DNA from: Heliocidaris tuberculata
Taxonomy: Eukaryota; Echinodermata; Echinoidea; Camarodonta; Echinometridae
Assembly: GCA_025618425.1 (NCBI GenBank)
Contig: CM046839.1
Location: 6,610,381-6,674,380, forward strand
Direction of reading: 5' to 3'
Length of the DNA: 64,000 nt
Shown here: in pieces, positions 11,894 through 25,504 of the stretch
Layout: each line of letters begins with the position of its first letter
Numbering within the stretch: the stretch's first letter is position 1
Notes under the pieces: generated by a model
The model's database searches: none
What the model saw: only the letters and a program-made list of their open reading frames with translations
Told to the model about the DNA's origin: nothing
Translations under genes and position numbers: made by a program

Positions 11894-13718
11894 TGGCCCC
11901 CCTATGATATAAATCACTCACGTACACCTCATTATATGTGTACAGGTTTGGGTGGAATCAGATGCATACAAAGTTTGACATTGGTATATCTGATTATTTC
12001 ATGCTCTGTGAATCATCTGTGAAATATTTGAGGTACATGCACCTATTAGATATCCTTATGCTTTTGAGGATAAATATTGTAGCTATATAGTGTATATCGC
12101 AGAGGGAGCTATTCAGAAATCAACCCAAGTACATGTACTACTAACGGTAAAAACATGTTAGAAATTACGCGATTTTTTTTTTTGAGTCGAAAAAGATAGT
12201 ATTACCAAAATTCTTGTTATTACTTATTTAAGAGAAAATTATAATCCTTTTCACATCCGCAAGTTTTCCAATTATAATTCTGTACTCACACAACTTCAAA
12301 ATTTAGGGCTGAAAAGGGGATGAAGTACCTTTAAAAGTTCATTTATGATTATTGTGGGGGGAAAAACTTGGTTTCACAGAAGTGGTTTTAAAAAGATCAA
12401 AACAAGGCAAATTCTATATGTGAGGTGCAGCAATGGTTCAAAACAACTTGCACTGGCCACGACCAATCGCATTCACCTTATAATGACAGAGCAGTTTACG
12501 GGATCTCAAGTGCGGGTACATGTGAAGTGTAAACAGGCTCAAAGTCATTTCAAAGTTGTCGAGGCATGACATCATAATGAGTGGACTTGTTCAAATTACG
12601 TTTCAAAGTCGAGCATCTTCCTCCTTGGCCTTGGGCGAGAACAAACAACCTTTAGTCACACTACAAACACAAATACACATGTATGTAAGTGCTTGATAGG
12701 AGCATGAACCTACAACAAAGTAGTAGTATAGTAGGTCCATGATGGGAGAAAGGATATCCATAGACCCCATTCACATAGCAGGAGAGCAACCAACATGTAG
12801 ATCAAAGCTAAGTACAAGATCTTAGCTAACCAGACCCAAGCAAGTAATAACCCCATCTTGTTCTTAGAAGTTAAATGTGCTTTCACTTACAAAACAGCTG
12901 AATAGAGAAATGGTAAGTATAGACTTCGTTCACATGAAGCAAGTGTACAACATACATGTACATACTCCTGCAGCAGTGCTCAAGTTTATTCCTACACGAA
13001 ACCTAATTCCACTATATTTAGTCATGGAGCAAACAATGTACTAAGCGTAACCCTAGACCTTCATGTATTAGCTAAAAGCAAATCACAATCCTAACCCTAT
13101 ATCTTTGACAAAATAAAGCCCGAGTATACTCCTGCTACAACCTTTTAAGTCCTATCTCCTTCTCACAAAAGTTCACGTTGCTATCTCTTCACAGCAAGAG
13201 CATGTAGTTTGTCATAACAGTCACATTTCATCATGATAAGATTGAACTAAAAGTTTATTCCTTCTTGACTGATATATTTGGGTCAATGACACTTTACATG
13301 AAGCTTGTTTATCCTTTAGCCAGGTTATTTATATCATAATGCAGCTGATTCAAGTTCATTGCTATTTTAATCACCATGCAACTGATTGACACACATTACA
13401 GCTATTGAGATAAACAAATTGTAGAGTACCCTGCAAAATGGCACATAAGGATGCACATCAAAAAAAATACATATTTCAAAGTTTTGACCGCTATTTGACT
13501 GTATAGATCAACATAACACATTTCAGTCCATACATTACTGTAATAGCCGACAGTGATAGGCTTGGGTTCTGTGTTATTTTATAACTTTCACTACAAAAAC
13601 CTAAAAAACTGGAACAAAAAAAAATTGACCAAAATTTGTGTTAGCACCCTTCTGCTGGGCACAAGATAAAATTATTCCTTTTTCACATGACAAACAAATG
13701 ATATCACAGATAAGCCTG
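11894..13718. other. non-coding, nothing recognised
   Basis: AT-rich sequence. Short plus frames at 11825-12022 and 12345-12569 lack splice signals and recognisable composition. No RNA gene or transposon end found. Confidence 0.45.
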
Positions 13719-13906
13719 CAGTGAAAAAAATAAGCGGGGGCTAATTAGGGTGATTAACCCCCGAAACTCTCGAAAAAGCCACCGTAAATGAAAAAAGAGC
13801 CACCGTCAAATATTTCGGCCCATGGGTCATAGTGCATTAAAATCTCTGAACACAACAAGAGGACTTCGAAGTAGCCCTCGTGAAAGAAATTTTAATTTTT
13901 ACACTG
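13719..13906 (+). mobile_element. hAT-type MITE, copy 1
   Basis: A 188-bp element begins CAGTGAAAAAAATAAGC and ends TTTAATTTTTACACTG, giving CAGTG/CACTG inverted termini. It is flanked by a perfect 8-bp target duplication, TAAGCCTG (13711-13718 and 13907-13914). The 8-bp duplication and CAGTG ends point to the hAT superfamily. Two more copies occur at 25307 and 34756. Confidence 0.9.
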
Positions 13907-13914
13907 TAAGCCTG

Positions 13915-15732
13915 CTGTATGTGCACTATCATGTCTGCTCTCTTTGACCAAAGAACAATTTCTAGTGTACACAAAACTTCTCAAACTATCCTTTTTCTAC
14001 AATGTTTACAAAATGAGAAGCTAGACCACTATTTTGGGAATGGGAATAATTCTTCTTCAGAGAAAAATAATTGGACGTATGTGATCTAGTGCAGCTTACA
14101 AAACAAATGGAGAGCTATTTCCCACCTGACTAACTGAATGGGTGATTATGTCAATTTCAAATTCCCATGTTTTCATTTTCGGCACATTTGGCTGCATTCA
14201 GTTTAGAGGAGCGTGAATGTCACGTACTGGAAATGTGAAGACTTGCCAAAAACCATAAATAATTCAGAACACGCCCAGAACCATCATGTGTATTACATAT
14301 GAGAACTAATTTCCCAAGTGGTGAACCATAAAGCTCTCAATATCATTATCCCTGAAAACGGGACATTTTTAACTACACCTCGACTCATCCGTGCCTGGAA
14401 CAGCAAATCCTTCTCAAGAATATCAGCAGTGTGTCATGTTTAAAAACTAAAAAAGTTAGATATTCTTCAGATTAAGGGTTAAAATACAAATACAAATACA
14501 TAGTACACATGTACATGTATATAACTAGATAATATAGTGAAAGACATGATCATGCCTATGTATTTACATGAGGATCTGCGGTCTATTGTAAACGTGGAAT
14601 ATTTCGCGGAGTGGAAATTTTCGCGCATTTCACACAGCATGAAATTTGCGCAAAAATAAAAACATGCAAATATTTTTGTGAATGTACTTTTTTGCCTATG
14701 AGCCCTGTGCATCGGAGAAAATTTGAAACATGTGAAATTCACCTTCCTTGGCCGAGCGTGAAAAATTAATAACGTGAAAATTTCCATTTTCACAGTAATC
14801 AGTCAAGTCAGCATCATTCTATCTCCCTGCCTCAAATCCAATTTGCTCATTGTAAAATGCTGATCACTCCCGCACACCTAATATACAACATCCATTCCCA
14901 TAATTGGTGGCTTAGATACTGCATCAGGACTGCATCATGTGGTTTGCATCATATTGCACTTCAAGCACTTTAACCATTATCATGGGTCTCTTCTCAACAC
15001 TTCAACATTTACATTTATGTATCCCAGAGCTCATCAGACCTAGGAAAACTCTTATTTACAGTCGGGTCTCAACCATTACACTGCCATATATTATTTAACT
15101 CTCTACACCATAATATTGAATTCAGTATTTTAGGACTGAGGAAGTCTTGCAATTTCTCTTGAAATTCAAAACAAGATTGTGACATTTGATACCACGGTAA
15201 AAATTGTGTTTCTTAATAGGAGGTTCATCTGATTTAGAACAATGAGTTCACAAGAACAAGTTTTTCCTGGTTACACAATCAAAATCATTTACCTTGTGAG
15301 ACTTTTGCCTGCAAACTATAGCAGGCTTCATCGGACAAGTAATAAACTATCCATACTGATGAGACAAATGAAAAAAAGTTAATGTGACCTTAATTGCCGG
15401 TAATCAAGACTTCTTTTAATCAATAAGGAATGTTCACAATAACAAAGTGAACTATCAAAGTTTCAATATAAGGTTTCTCTGTGACCTTTAAATACTAATG
15501 GCACTTTTCCATAATTCGAAGGAACAAAACAAAAAGATCTGTTTCTCTGAGTTGCTCTGTTATTCTTTCTGTGTATCATAATCCAATACACAAGGCTTCA
15601 ATGTCAATTAATGAGAGTTTCCACTGAATTTGAAGGGGGAGGGCTACGGTTTCAAAAGGCTAAACTATCCCAGTAGATTACCAGTAAATAATGATTGTCT
15701 AGACCAACCGGACACCCCATTCATTTTCTCTG
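13915..15732. other. non-coding; possible diverged repeat at 14580-14790
   Basis: No gene is supported. Around 14580-14790 the sequence is rich in GAAATTTGCG/CGCGAATTT-like words on both strands, which create a 104-codon minus frame. That pattern looks like a diverged dispersed repeat and not like protein-coding sequence. Confidence 0.4.
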
Positions 15733-15815
15733 ACATGGTTGCCGAGAGCCAGAAGTGCAGAAATGAAGATACCTTTACAAAGAGTTAACATTCCTCTGGC
15801 TCTCAGCAGATGATA
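15733..15815. repeat. ~75-bp hairpin element, copy 2
   Basis: GCCGAGAGCCAGAAG on the left pairs with CTCTGGCTCTCAGCAGATGA on the right. It is the same family as the copies at 9009, 17041, 24512, 24681 and 26962. Confidence 0.75.
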
Positions 15816-17040
15816 TGTTTCATACCAAAAAGAAAGAAAGAAATTACTGTGAAATATACATGCACATCTATAGCTCTTGCAAAGGTATGGGTGGACAGAG
15901 GCTGATCCAGTGCAACATACCTCCCCCCCCCCCCCCCCGCCCCCGGCCCCTTGTCAAACCACCTCCCTCAATAACCTCCCCCCCCCCCCCATCTGCAACT
16001 GATAAAATATGCCAAGGTGTCTCAAAATCAGCCGAAAATATGATGACTGGGCATATTCCCGATAAAATCAGACTTTACTTGGAAAGTGCAAACACAGCTA
16101 ATAAATTGGCTTGTACTCGATTTTCTCCAAATTGCAGAGCCCATTTGCGTGCGATAGAAACCCATCAACGAAAGACAATAACAACAACAAAATCCACATC
16201 TCTTTTTAAGGCTGCCTGCAAATGTGCCCCTAATGAAAAATTAATTGGAAAATGGACACTACATCTAGGTAAGCTCTGCCTGGCCACGAAGGCAGGTTTA
16301 ATTGACTTTTAACCACATGACCGACCAAGTATAGAAAATTACAACTTCTTCCCCTTTCATTCTCTTTAATCCAGTTGCAATTTTTTTTTTTTCATATTAA
16401 GAAACAGACATTGATTTGCTTAAAAAATAAAAATCTGAAAAGAAAAAATAGAAAGTTGAAGGAGATAAAAGAGACAAACCTCTCTGCAACCAGTTTGCAT
16501 GCCTTAACGCCTCCACTTTTGAAGTGCCGATGCGATGGAAAAAGGTGTCCCCGGGGTACGTCGACATAAATGTGGGTCACCATGACTGCTCACCGCCCAC
16601 TAGTACCTGTCCAATCTTTGCAAAGTTCTTGCTTCTCAGAAATTCAAATCACTTATAATTTGCAAACGTCAATCTATACACCTTCATTCCCTATAGTCCT
16701 ATTTCTTTTTTTTACGACTATACTATCGCTTATTGTTATATCATAGCTGGTTTGGATTGATTACGATAAAATGATAGGACTCGGTGCCTGGAAATACTGC
16801 TGCCACTGCGCTACTCCCTGCAGACGTCGCGCACTACGTACCACCTGCTCGCCTTCACCAGCATCGAATGTCGCAGGCTACACCGCCCTCGCCAGGCCAC
16901 AAGGACATTCAAACTATGAGAACAACCACCTGCGACGGACAACTCATTAAAACAAGGTCGAGGACAGACCAGAAATATGCACCAATAAAAGAACTGGGTT
17001 GGTGGAACCATCCCTAATCACATCACAGACGAAATCACAA
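15816..17040. other. low-complexity and GC-richer non-coding stretch
   Basis: Poly-C runs at about 15921-15938 and 15977-15990 generate the proline-rich plus frame of 165 codons, which I do not accept as a gene. Sequence from 16500 to 17010 is less AT-rich and open on both strands, but without splice signals or a recognisable product. Confidence 0.4.
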
Positions 17041-17117
17041 ATTGTTGAGAGCCAGAAGGGCATTAACTCTGTGTAAAAGGATATGAGTTAACGCCCTTCT
17101 AGCACTCACCAGATGAA
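17041..17117. repeat. ~75-bp hairpin element, copy 3
   Basis: The best-preserved stem of the family: GTTGAGAGCCAGAAGGGC with CATTAACTC, against GAGTTAACGCCCTTCTAGCA and CTCACCAG. A loop of about 15 bp lies between the arms. Confidence 0.85.
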
Positions 17118-20100
17118 ATATAATGGAACAAATATATCATGGAGATTAGGTCTCAGAGATGACACACTATTGGGCATTACTAACCAGTAATTTTTCATTT
17201 TTCCTGCACATTAAACTCTGATTTAGATGCATCTGTGCAATATTACGTGACCTACATCTGGGTGTGAAAACTGCATAATAAGGGGCGGTGAGAAAATTGA
17301 GGTGGTTTCCCTCAATCACCACAATCCAGTTAGGTCAAAATCAAAATTGTCAGAATGCCAGCTTTGGCAAAGCTTCTGTTTTGACAAGTTATAGACTTAT
17401 ATAACATGGAGAGTGTACAAATTAGATATTTTAAAGATGCTTAAAAGAAAAAAAAAGGACATAACAATCTTGGAGTTTAGTAAAATATCCCTTCTCAAAA
17501 GGTATTAATCTTTTAAAAGGTCATAAATGCTATATATACTGAGGTTTATTCTATAAGAACGGATATTATATTTCATTATCCACCTGTAAAATATTTATTA
17601 TACCATAAATTGTATAACATACTGAAACTAGAGTTCCTTTATAGACAGAGTTATATGACATGGACTTCCTATTTTTAAAAAATAAAATGGCATTTGAATT
17701 CTTTCTACTTAGAAAATTCAGGTGCTCATCGGAAATGGATAGAAATTTTGCATAATAGATCATGGGTTGTTGTAACTCTTCTGTAAAGGGACGCTAACTG
17801 AAGCCATATTTCTGTAGTTTTTAAACAGATCATATTATCAGTGTGATTATGTCAAGTGGGTATCAATGCTTTCAAAAAAGCTTTGTATTTGACATCTGAA
17901 CTATTATGAACTGACTTTTAGGAATTCAAAGCAAAATCTTCATAAAGATAGTATTGTTTTCATTTTCCTTTCCATATCTTGTTAAGTGGTAAAAAGTAAA
18001 TTGTACTCTCATGCTGCTGAAGCTATATTTAGTAAGTACATCACAGTGACCTCATGTTGTGATATAAGCCTACAAGTATGTAAGCCACAAAAAGTGCATG
18101 TACACTTTCAGAACAAAACATAAGGGATAGATTACCATCATCAGTGCTTTGATACATTTTCTGACCTAGTTAAGATCATATTACAATCTTTCTAATTTAT
18201 ATTTTTAATTACTTCAGCTAATTCTTAAATCACATGAGGATGTCAGCTGTAGTTATTCTACTATTCATTGTAGAACCAATGTAATTGCTACTACACAATG
18301 TAAACATTTTTGTTGTTATTTAAGGAGCTTTTTAGATTTTAATTTCTACGGTACAAGCAAGATTTCATTGCAGTGATTAATATTCATTTTCTTGCTTTTT
18401 ACAGGCTCTTTGTCAATCTTCCAAAGCTCATTTGAAACTTTCCAAAGCTCACCACTCTTGTGTATATCTTTCACTGCCACAATTTTATATCTCTCATAAT
18501 CACAATGCTCTCTAATAAAGCACGTAACTTTCATTTTTTCTATTTATGGTTCACTCTCTCTTTCTCTCTCTCTCCCTCCCTCCATCTCTCCCCTCTCTCT
18601 CTCTCTCTCATTTTTATTTAATACCTCTTCAAACATCACACTGTTTATCAAGTTTAATCCTACCATACATCATGAGCAATTGTTTCTGCATGTATAAACC
18701 TGTTTGTCCCTCTCTTTTGATGAGCAAATGTCTCCAAGGAATAAAGTTATCTGTCTTAGCGACGAACTGACATACAGTGTATACCTCATTAAAAAAAAAC
18801 TAGAGCAAAATTACACATTCCTATTCTTATATTCAGAATGATAAACCCTTGAGGCATGATTCATCATTACACCTGTAATATGATCGAGAGGTGAATATAA
18901 ATATCCCTACTCCTCAAGAGCGTCATTATGCTGTTCAATTTATCATGCCTGACAAAGACCTAAAACGTGGAACAGCTACGTTTTATCAACCTATTTTCGA
19001 CAGGCATTCCTGTGGACTAAAATGGAAATCAATTGATCATAGTCATGGTCGAGACTTTGGGGTTCAAGAAGTCTCTTTCTGAGATGGGGTAAACATATAG
19101 CTTGGTACAGAGCTTAACAATGAGATTCACACAAGCTTATTCAATGCATGCATCAGTGATTTGGTTATCATGGGATGAGGGGTATGAGGGAGAATGTGCC
19201 CCTCCCTCCCCTAAATCAAATGGGGAAAAAAGTGAAGAAACAGAAAAAGAAGGTTTATATCTTTAAAAGCACTATTAATTTTTTTTTTTTTAATGCTTCT
19301 CTTCAGAGGCGAATTCCTCTCTCCAAAACCCTACTCCTCTCTGCCACTCTGCCACTTTTCTTGTATATGTTCACCAAGTGAGAACAGTGCCCCTCCCACC
19401 CCAACCTCCCCCCTCCCTCGCAAATGACTCAATTCACTCTATTCCACTGGTAAGTACATGAACTTGAGAATGTAATTATGCAGATTGTTTTAATGAACAA
19501 CTAGCACAAACATGCACAAAGGAAGTTCCAACCCTTTACTGCATATTCAAGGAGGAAGTTGTAATAAAGTTTTGTGAGATATGTCAGTCAACGAAACAAG
19601 TTCATTATAAGTCCAGTAGGTTATTTTACACAAACATGGACATGTGTATTGAAGGTGAACTTGACAGCAAGCCAATATGTAGGGGTTGTGAACAATGTAT
19701 ACACTGCAAAGCCAAACCATGATCAGTTATAAAAGATACGCCTACATGAGATTTTTCACGCTTTGCCTTGCATCTGGCCTATTTCTTTGAGTAATGGGTA
19801 CGCTCTGGCCGATTCCATTTTCTCTTGCTTCAACCTACTTTTAATGACAGAACCCTGCAAAGGTCATATATGTTTAATTAAAGCCAAGAAGTGCTGCAAA
19901 CAGTCTTCAACATTGGTGCTACCATAGGGTGCTACCCTCTGGAAGTAACTAAAAAACATGCCAGTAATTTTTCATGACCGAGTGCATGAAAGTGACGATT
20001 GTCACCTACCAACTATGTTTGCCAATTGCCAGATATGTATGGATGAATATGGATATCTCATTCGAAACATTTACATTAATGCATCACATTTTTTGCAGCA

Positions 20101-20244
20101 AGAAATGACTCTTGAAGCAGGCCATATTTTCTGCAGATACAATTTTACAAGCTGAATACTTGATTCACAGATTAGGATTTAATACTTTTCCCGGCACATC
20201 TCTTAGGAATAATTTTCAAATATGATAATAAAAAGGGAACAAAC
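17118..20244. other. non-coding; CT-rich microsatellite inside
   Basis: No supported exon. A (CT)n/(CCCT)n tract occupies about 18552-18609. The remainder is AT-rich with scattered short frames on both strands. Confidence 0.45.
18552..18609. repeat. CT-rich microsatellite
   Basis: Polypyrimidine tract of CT and CCCT units. It encodes the spurious SLSLSLPPS peptide. Confidence 0.9.
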
Positions 20245-20648
20245 CTTCCGTTAACTGGAAAGCAAGCGGCTGATAAATCTCTGCATTCTTCTGGCGAGAG
20301 TTCCTCGAGACTGAACGCTGTTGGCAGGCCGGAACCTCCGACTGCAGAGGTGATGGTGAAGCAAGCCATATCATCAGGGGACGACGCTGCAAAGTCCAAC
20401 TCCAAGAGAACATCATGGTAGTCGCTAAGGAGGACTTCTTCTTCTTCTGTCTCGTCGTGCTCTTCCCCGTTTCGGGACTCGTTGGGTCGCGGGAGAGCGT
20501 TGTCGAAAAAAGAGCTTGAGAGCTGAGGCAGGGATCGGGGTGAGGAGACGATGGATTCGGGAATGTTTGCTTGATCGATCATGACTCTTTGTCCGCTTAC
20601 ATCTTGACGATCCAATGCCGACCCAGCCGTATAATCAAACAGAACCAT
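20245..20648 (-). CDS. first coding exon of an unidentified minus-strand gene
   Basis: A 404-nt open segment begins with ATG at 20646-20648, immediately preceded by an in-frame TGA. It ends at a donor (AAG/GTTTGT) after 134 codons plus 2 nt. Base composition is noticeably less AT-rich than its surroundings. The peptide is acidic and disordered-looking, with an EEHDETEEEEV run, then LLELDF and FSLEELSPEECRD. This is typical of an activation or regulatory N-terminus, but no family is recognised. A TATA-like word (TATATATAG on the minus strand) lies near 21029-21040, about 385 bp upstream. The phase-2 donor matches the phase used by the exons at 34.0 and 56.7 kb. It could therefore be an alternative first exon of that gene or the start of a separate gene. 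Confidence 0.6.
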
Positions 20649-23600
20649 TCAGGAGTACTCACTTTCTTCCTCCTGAACTCTCCCTTATGCAGTTTACTAT
20701 CTGTTATTTTGAATATTGGCAATTCATACAACTAACTGAATCAACTGCAACAACTTGGTGAAAGGTAAATATAGAGACGATAACGTTTGTACACGATGAC
20801 TCAATGTTATACTGTGTCTCTCACTGATGTGTCCCTGTCTTGTCTGAGGCACACTTAACTTGATTTCCATTCAAGTGGTTAAAGAAATGTGTCATAGATC
20901 CACAGTTTAATCCAAGACATGATATCCGTGTCAAACACAACTTTCCCAATATTCTCTAGACTTGTGATAACAGCAGCACTACAACTCCGCTCTCGAACAA
21001 CCTGTCTTTACGTGACCTAATCAATGCTCTATATATATGTACAATTTTAGAATATGGCCTGATCAACTCACAGATCCGCTTGAACTCGGGTCGAATGCCG
21101 CTGCCAATGCTACGTTGCCAATTTAGTGCTGGAAGTGGATCGTTAACACACCATGACAGTTGGCATGACGTGATTCGTCCAATAGCAAATTACAGGCATA
21201 CAGTGAAACAGTCGTTCTTGTAACTGAAGTTCAGAAAGAATCTTGTACTTAACTGGTGAATCTGAAAAGCCTATAATATTGCCAGGAATATGATCAGTCA
21301 CACATTGCTGAAAAGAAAACTGCACAGCGTGTACATAAAGAGGTAATCGTCTAACCTCAACTCTGCCAGTTACAACTGACCAGTGTCATTCACACAATCC
21401 CTAAACTTCCTAATGCAACACTTCCCACTTCCACGGTGTACATGCAGGTTCACAGCAGCGTACAGAGACCCCGACTCTTGTTTTCATTCCCATCTCTCCC
21501 CCGAGATATTATTACTCAGCCAAATGAGAGTGATTTTCAGTCAGCAGCAGCAGGCGTACTGCTGTTAAAGCCGGCTTCGTGCAAAATTACACGATGAGTT
21601 ATGGAGTGATTGTTTTCCATGCAGCTCTTACATGAAGCATTATAGCACACTGCGATTTGATGGATAATTGCCAGCTAGGGCTTTTAGAATGTGATAATGT
21701 GTCCTCAGGATGTCATGTGATGCAGCCCATGAATTATTTAGGGCTGCTCTTGTCTTATCATTATTTATCATAGCAGGCGGATGGCACGGCAATACTTCTG
21801 CCTTTTAGAGGCTTAACCTTTACCCTGGTGCTCTTACTGTTCTATTTATGACAAATTCTGAATTTCAATGTCTGGCTCAGATCAGCTAAGACATAAGCAG
21901 TGTTGCTGTGTCTCTAAAACCTACTGTATTTGACTTGTATACAATGGCATTTCCAAAACACTGGAGGATGTGAAGCAAGCTTGCAAGTTATCGTAACACT
22001 CTGACAATGCTAGAATCACATAGAAGGGCATATAGGCTGTTTCGTTATCCTAGTCCTGCAGATCAAGTGAAGACGCTGTTATATCCTGAAGATTAGAGAA
22101 TGATACATCCATGATCACATGACACTAATTTCACTTTCACCATGGAACATAGCAAGACTAGACAGGAAACAAGAGATTACTGGCTCAATTCCACACAACA
22201 ATCTCTTGTTCCAACAAGTGATGAGCATGTAAGACTAATTACAAAAGTTCCACATTAGTTCAGCATATCTCAAACAGTGACATTTCCTTTTCACTTCAGG
22301 CATCCAAAATCATTTTCGTTTATCAGTAGGTATACACATTTCCTATGAAAGTCAAATGTCACAATTTTCTGTTAATTTTCGTCCAACAACAGTTCTACCA
22401 TGCACGCTTCTTCAGTTGTTGACTTTATCGTCCTTTCTGTAGAATTCCACTGAAGGCTGCATTGATATTCAGATTGTGAAATAAAATCCAAGTGGTGTAG
22501 TAATTTGTCCTTGGATCAAATGTATAATACTCAGGAATTAAGTGGATACAGGTTTAAAAGCTTCAGCCGATAAGCTCCCTTCATATAGTATACTTAATCT
22601 ATAAAGCCACTCAAAGCCTCAAAAAAATAGATGATAAAATAGCACAATGTCGCCACAGATTACATGAATGATTTAGTAGTCTGCCTTGCTGGAGAATAAA
22701 CGACCATTCCACTTGCATTTAAGTGCAATAACATTTGGCAATGTACTGTTTGTAGCATCTCACCAATCCATGCAGTTCTTACACATGAGATGAGCTGGGT
22801 AAACCTTTCATCTCTCCAACTACATGCACAGTAAAGCTACTCCCCTTTATTCATCCCACTTTATAGCTGATGAGCTGAGGTATTAGAGTGGCAGTATATC
22901 AAAAATAGACTGGAATGAAATTACTGCTGGCTAGCGTGAGTGGGATGGACCCCAGCCAGTATCCCGGGAATTGATCGACTGCCAATCAATCAGCTGTGAG
23001 TTAGGAGACGAGCTCAAATCAATTGGCTTGCAGACATTTTGGCAGGCACTGTCGTCGTCTTCCCAATCACTGTGCAATAACGCACAACGACAATGACGAT
23101 GATGATGATGGTGAAAGGCCTCGATGAGAATACAGTGACCCCAATAATAAAATATCACAGATTCTTCCTATCACTGTTGATATACACATCTAGGTTGCGA
23201 TGGGAGAGAAGTTGTACCTATTTGCTAGCAACTGCTTGAAATGACACCTCTCACAATGGATGCTGGATATTAACAATCAGGTCACCAGCCATAATAGCAG
23301 CAGAAGTAAATCAAGACAGAGGCTTAAAAGCAGTATGTTACCCCAGGCTTGCTCCAGATACATAAATTCATGCTTTGAGCTGGATGGCAGGTTTTATGAG
23401 AAATAGAATCAATCTCCCTGGTTGTGAAAAATTTATGCCCTTCCAGATTCCAAGACGCTCCGCTCTTTCTTTCTTGCGGCATCACCAGGCACTTAGAAGA
23501 AGATCCATGATATCTTGCAGGAAATGAGTCGAGGGCCACGCTTCCTACCCAGAATGTAAACACAGATTCCGCTTGACCCGATGACACTGCGGTGCAGCTA

Positions 23601-24511
23601 TATGTGCATAGCTAGGAGTACACCCTCTATACTCAGTATACGCTCTACAAAAGTGTTGATTACCCTACCTGCCTCAGATGGAACGATGTAGGCGCTCAAG
23701 CGAATGCACGATCATGCATTGCAAAACGCCAATGAACGAGCCAAAATGGCCACTCCAAATTACTCACTAATGCACACAATTGCCCTTGGCAAGAACTGTG
23801 AAAGTGAAGAGAGAGAGAGAGAGAGAGAGGAGAGCAAGGAGGTAGTAGGCAAGCAAAACATTCTCTCTTCTAACGGCAGTAACCTGCGCACCATTCCCAG
23901 GGTGCAATTCTGCAATTTGCATCAGCGTGTAATCAATAGAATACGCGAGTGTATCCAGTGTGTTTAACTACACAAGCTTTAGAGAGCTCTCTTTGCTAGA
24001 TCACTGGAGCATGGCTTCGCCGCATCATCCCCGTGGTCGGACGGTTGTTGAGTCAAGGAGATCTGGCCCACACTGGATGCCATTTCATCCTATCCATCTG
24101 CCAACCGTCAACCCTGCATAATTTATGAGAGCGTCTCTCGACTGGCATCGATGGTGATCAGTGGAGCCCTGCAGATCCTCATGCCGCTTTGGAAGACAAT
24201 CCCATGGCAACAAACGATATCTTACATCCAACAAACAATCCTTCTCATATGCTCAACCCCGGGGATACCATATAAACTTTAATACTTGCGCATGGTTTAA
24301 TAATCAAATTACCACAAGCCTTGTGAGTCCAATCCTATTTTTCTAATCAAGGTTATAAAACTTTGTAAAAGCATCACATTTTCAAACAGAAACAAATATC
24401 AATTATTCAGTAGTTACTTCGATACCTCTCAATGAATTTAGCTGCATGATATCGAATACCCCTGACCTGATTTCAAAAGAAAAGATAGTTGCAAACAAAT
24501 ATCTACAAATC
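20649..24511. other. upstream flank of the 20.6-kb exon; no exon called
   Basis: Contains the putative promoter region near 20.65-21.1 kb. The 22.9-24.2 kb part is less AT-rich and has two open minus frames (22931-23158, with a GAT-repeat-derived histidine run, and 23324-23587) without clear splice sites. It might be an untranslated first exon or a regulatory stretch, and I cannot decide. A (GA)n tract lies at about 23808-23834. Confidence 0.35.
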
Positions 24512-24589
24512 ATATTTTGACAGCTAGAAGGGTGTTAACTTTATATACTTTTCCACAGAGTTACACCCTTACAGCGCTCAACAGATATC
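24512..24589. repeat. ~75-bp hairpin element, copy 4
   Basis: GACAGCTAGAAGGGTGTTAA pairs with TTACACCCTTACAGCGCTCA and CAGATATC. It is diverged but still foldable. It lies only about 90 bp from copy 5. Confidence 0.7.
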
Positions 24590-24680
24590 GTACTCTATAT
24601 ATTTACGCTTCTTTCACAAAGAATAGGTGATTCCATTAAAAAGATTAACTTTTATACATGTACATTGATCAGGCGAACAA

Positions 24681-24762
24681 TTTATCTGTTGAGAGCTAGA
24701 AGGGTATTAATATTGTCTTGAATGCCATGAGATAATCCCTTCTGACTCTGAAAAGGTGATAT
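24681..24762. repeat. ~75-bp hairpin element, copy 5
   Basis: ATCTGTTGAGAGCTAGAAGG pairs with CCCTTCTGACTCTGAAAAGG. The left arm is well kept and the right arm eroded. Confidence 0.7.
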
Positions 24763-25298
24763 CAAGGGTTCCATCACTGTAATTGCAACACAGATATGTA
24801 CAACATATGAGTACATAATTTCCATCAATATTTGATGTGCAATTCACTTAATTAAAATCTCTATTCATCTAACCATCAATCAAGCTGACTACAAAACCAA
24901 CAGAGTGAAAACTGAAATAAAATGTACAATGGATATATATTCATCAAATGTATCAGATATTGATGGTATATTGAAAAGGGAGAAATATTGATAAAAATTC
25001 AATATAAGATCTTGATTAAACTACAAATTAATCACACTGTTATTTTCTTCCTTGATTGATAATTTTCTTTTTGAATGAGTCTAGTATTCCCTGCTCAATA
25101 TTATATACCTTTCACCCAGAAATATAATCTGAAATGTACAATTCAAGGTTTAAAAAATAAATGGCTATTCAATTTTCAACAATTATACTTGCATTAAAAA
25201 TGATTCCAAATTTGTTATGCTAACTTTGCTACTGTAATTTAATCAAATTCGATAGATACAAGTTTATGAGCTTGCATTCACTGACTTTTAACTGTTCA
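24763..25298. other. non-coding, nothing recognised
   Basis: AT-rich sequence with no supported feature. Confidence 0.5.
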
Positions 25299-25306
25299 CA
25301 TATCTC

Positions 25307-25496
25307 CAGTGAAAAAAATAAGCGGGGGCTAAGGGCGATTAACCCCCGAAACTCTTGAAAAAGCCACCGTAAATGAAAAAAAAAAGCCACCATCAAATAA
25401 TATTTCTGCCCATGGGTCGTAGTGCATTCAAATCTCTGAACACAGTAAGTGGACTTTGAAGTAGCCCTCATGAAAGAAATTTTAATTTTTACACTG
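25307..25496 (+). mobile_element. hAT-type MITE, copy 2
   Basis: A 190-bp copy closely matching copy 1, with the same CAGTG...CACTG ends. The flanking octamers CATATCTC (25299-25306) and CATCTCTC (25497-25504) are an 8-bp target duplication with one difference. Confidence 0.88.
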
Positions 25497-25504
25497 CATC
25501 TCTC

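Noticed and set aside
15815..16312. 165-codon proline-rich plus-strand ORF
   Set aside because: The proline run comes from poly-C homopolymers, and no splice sites or motif support it.
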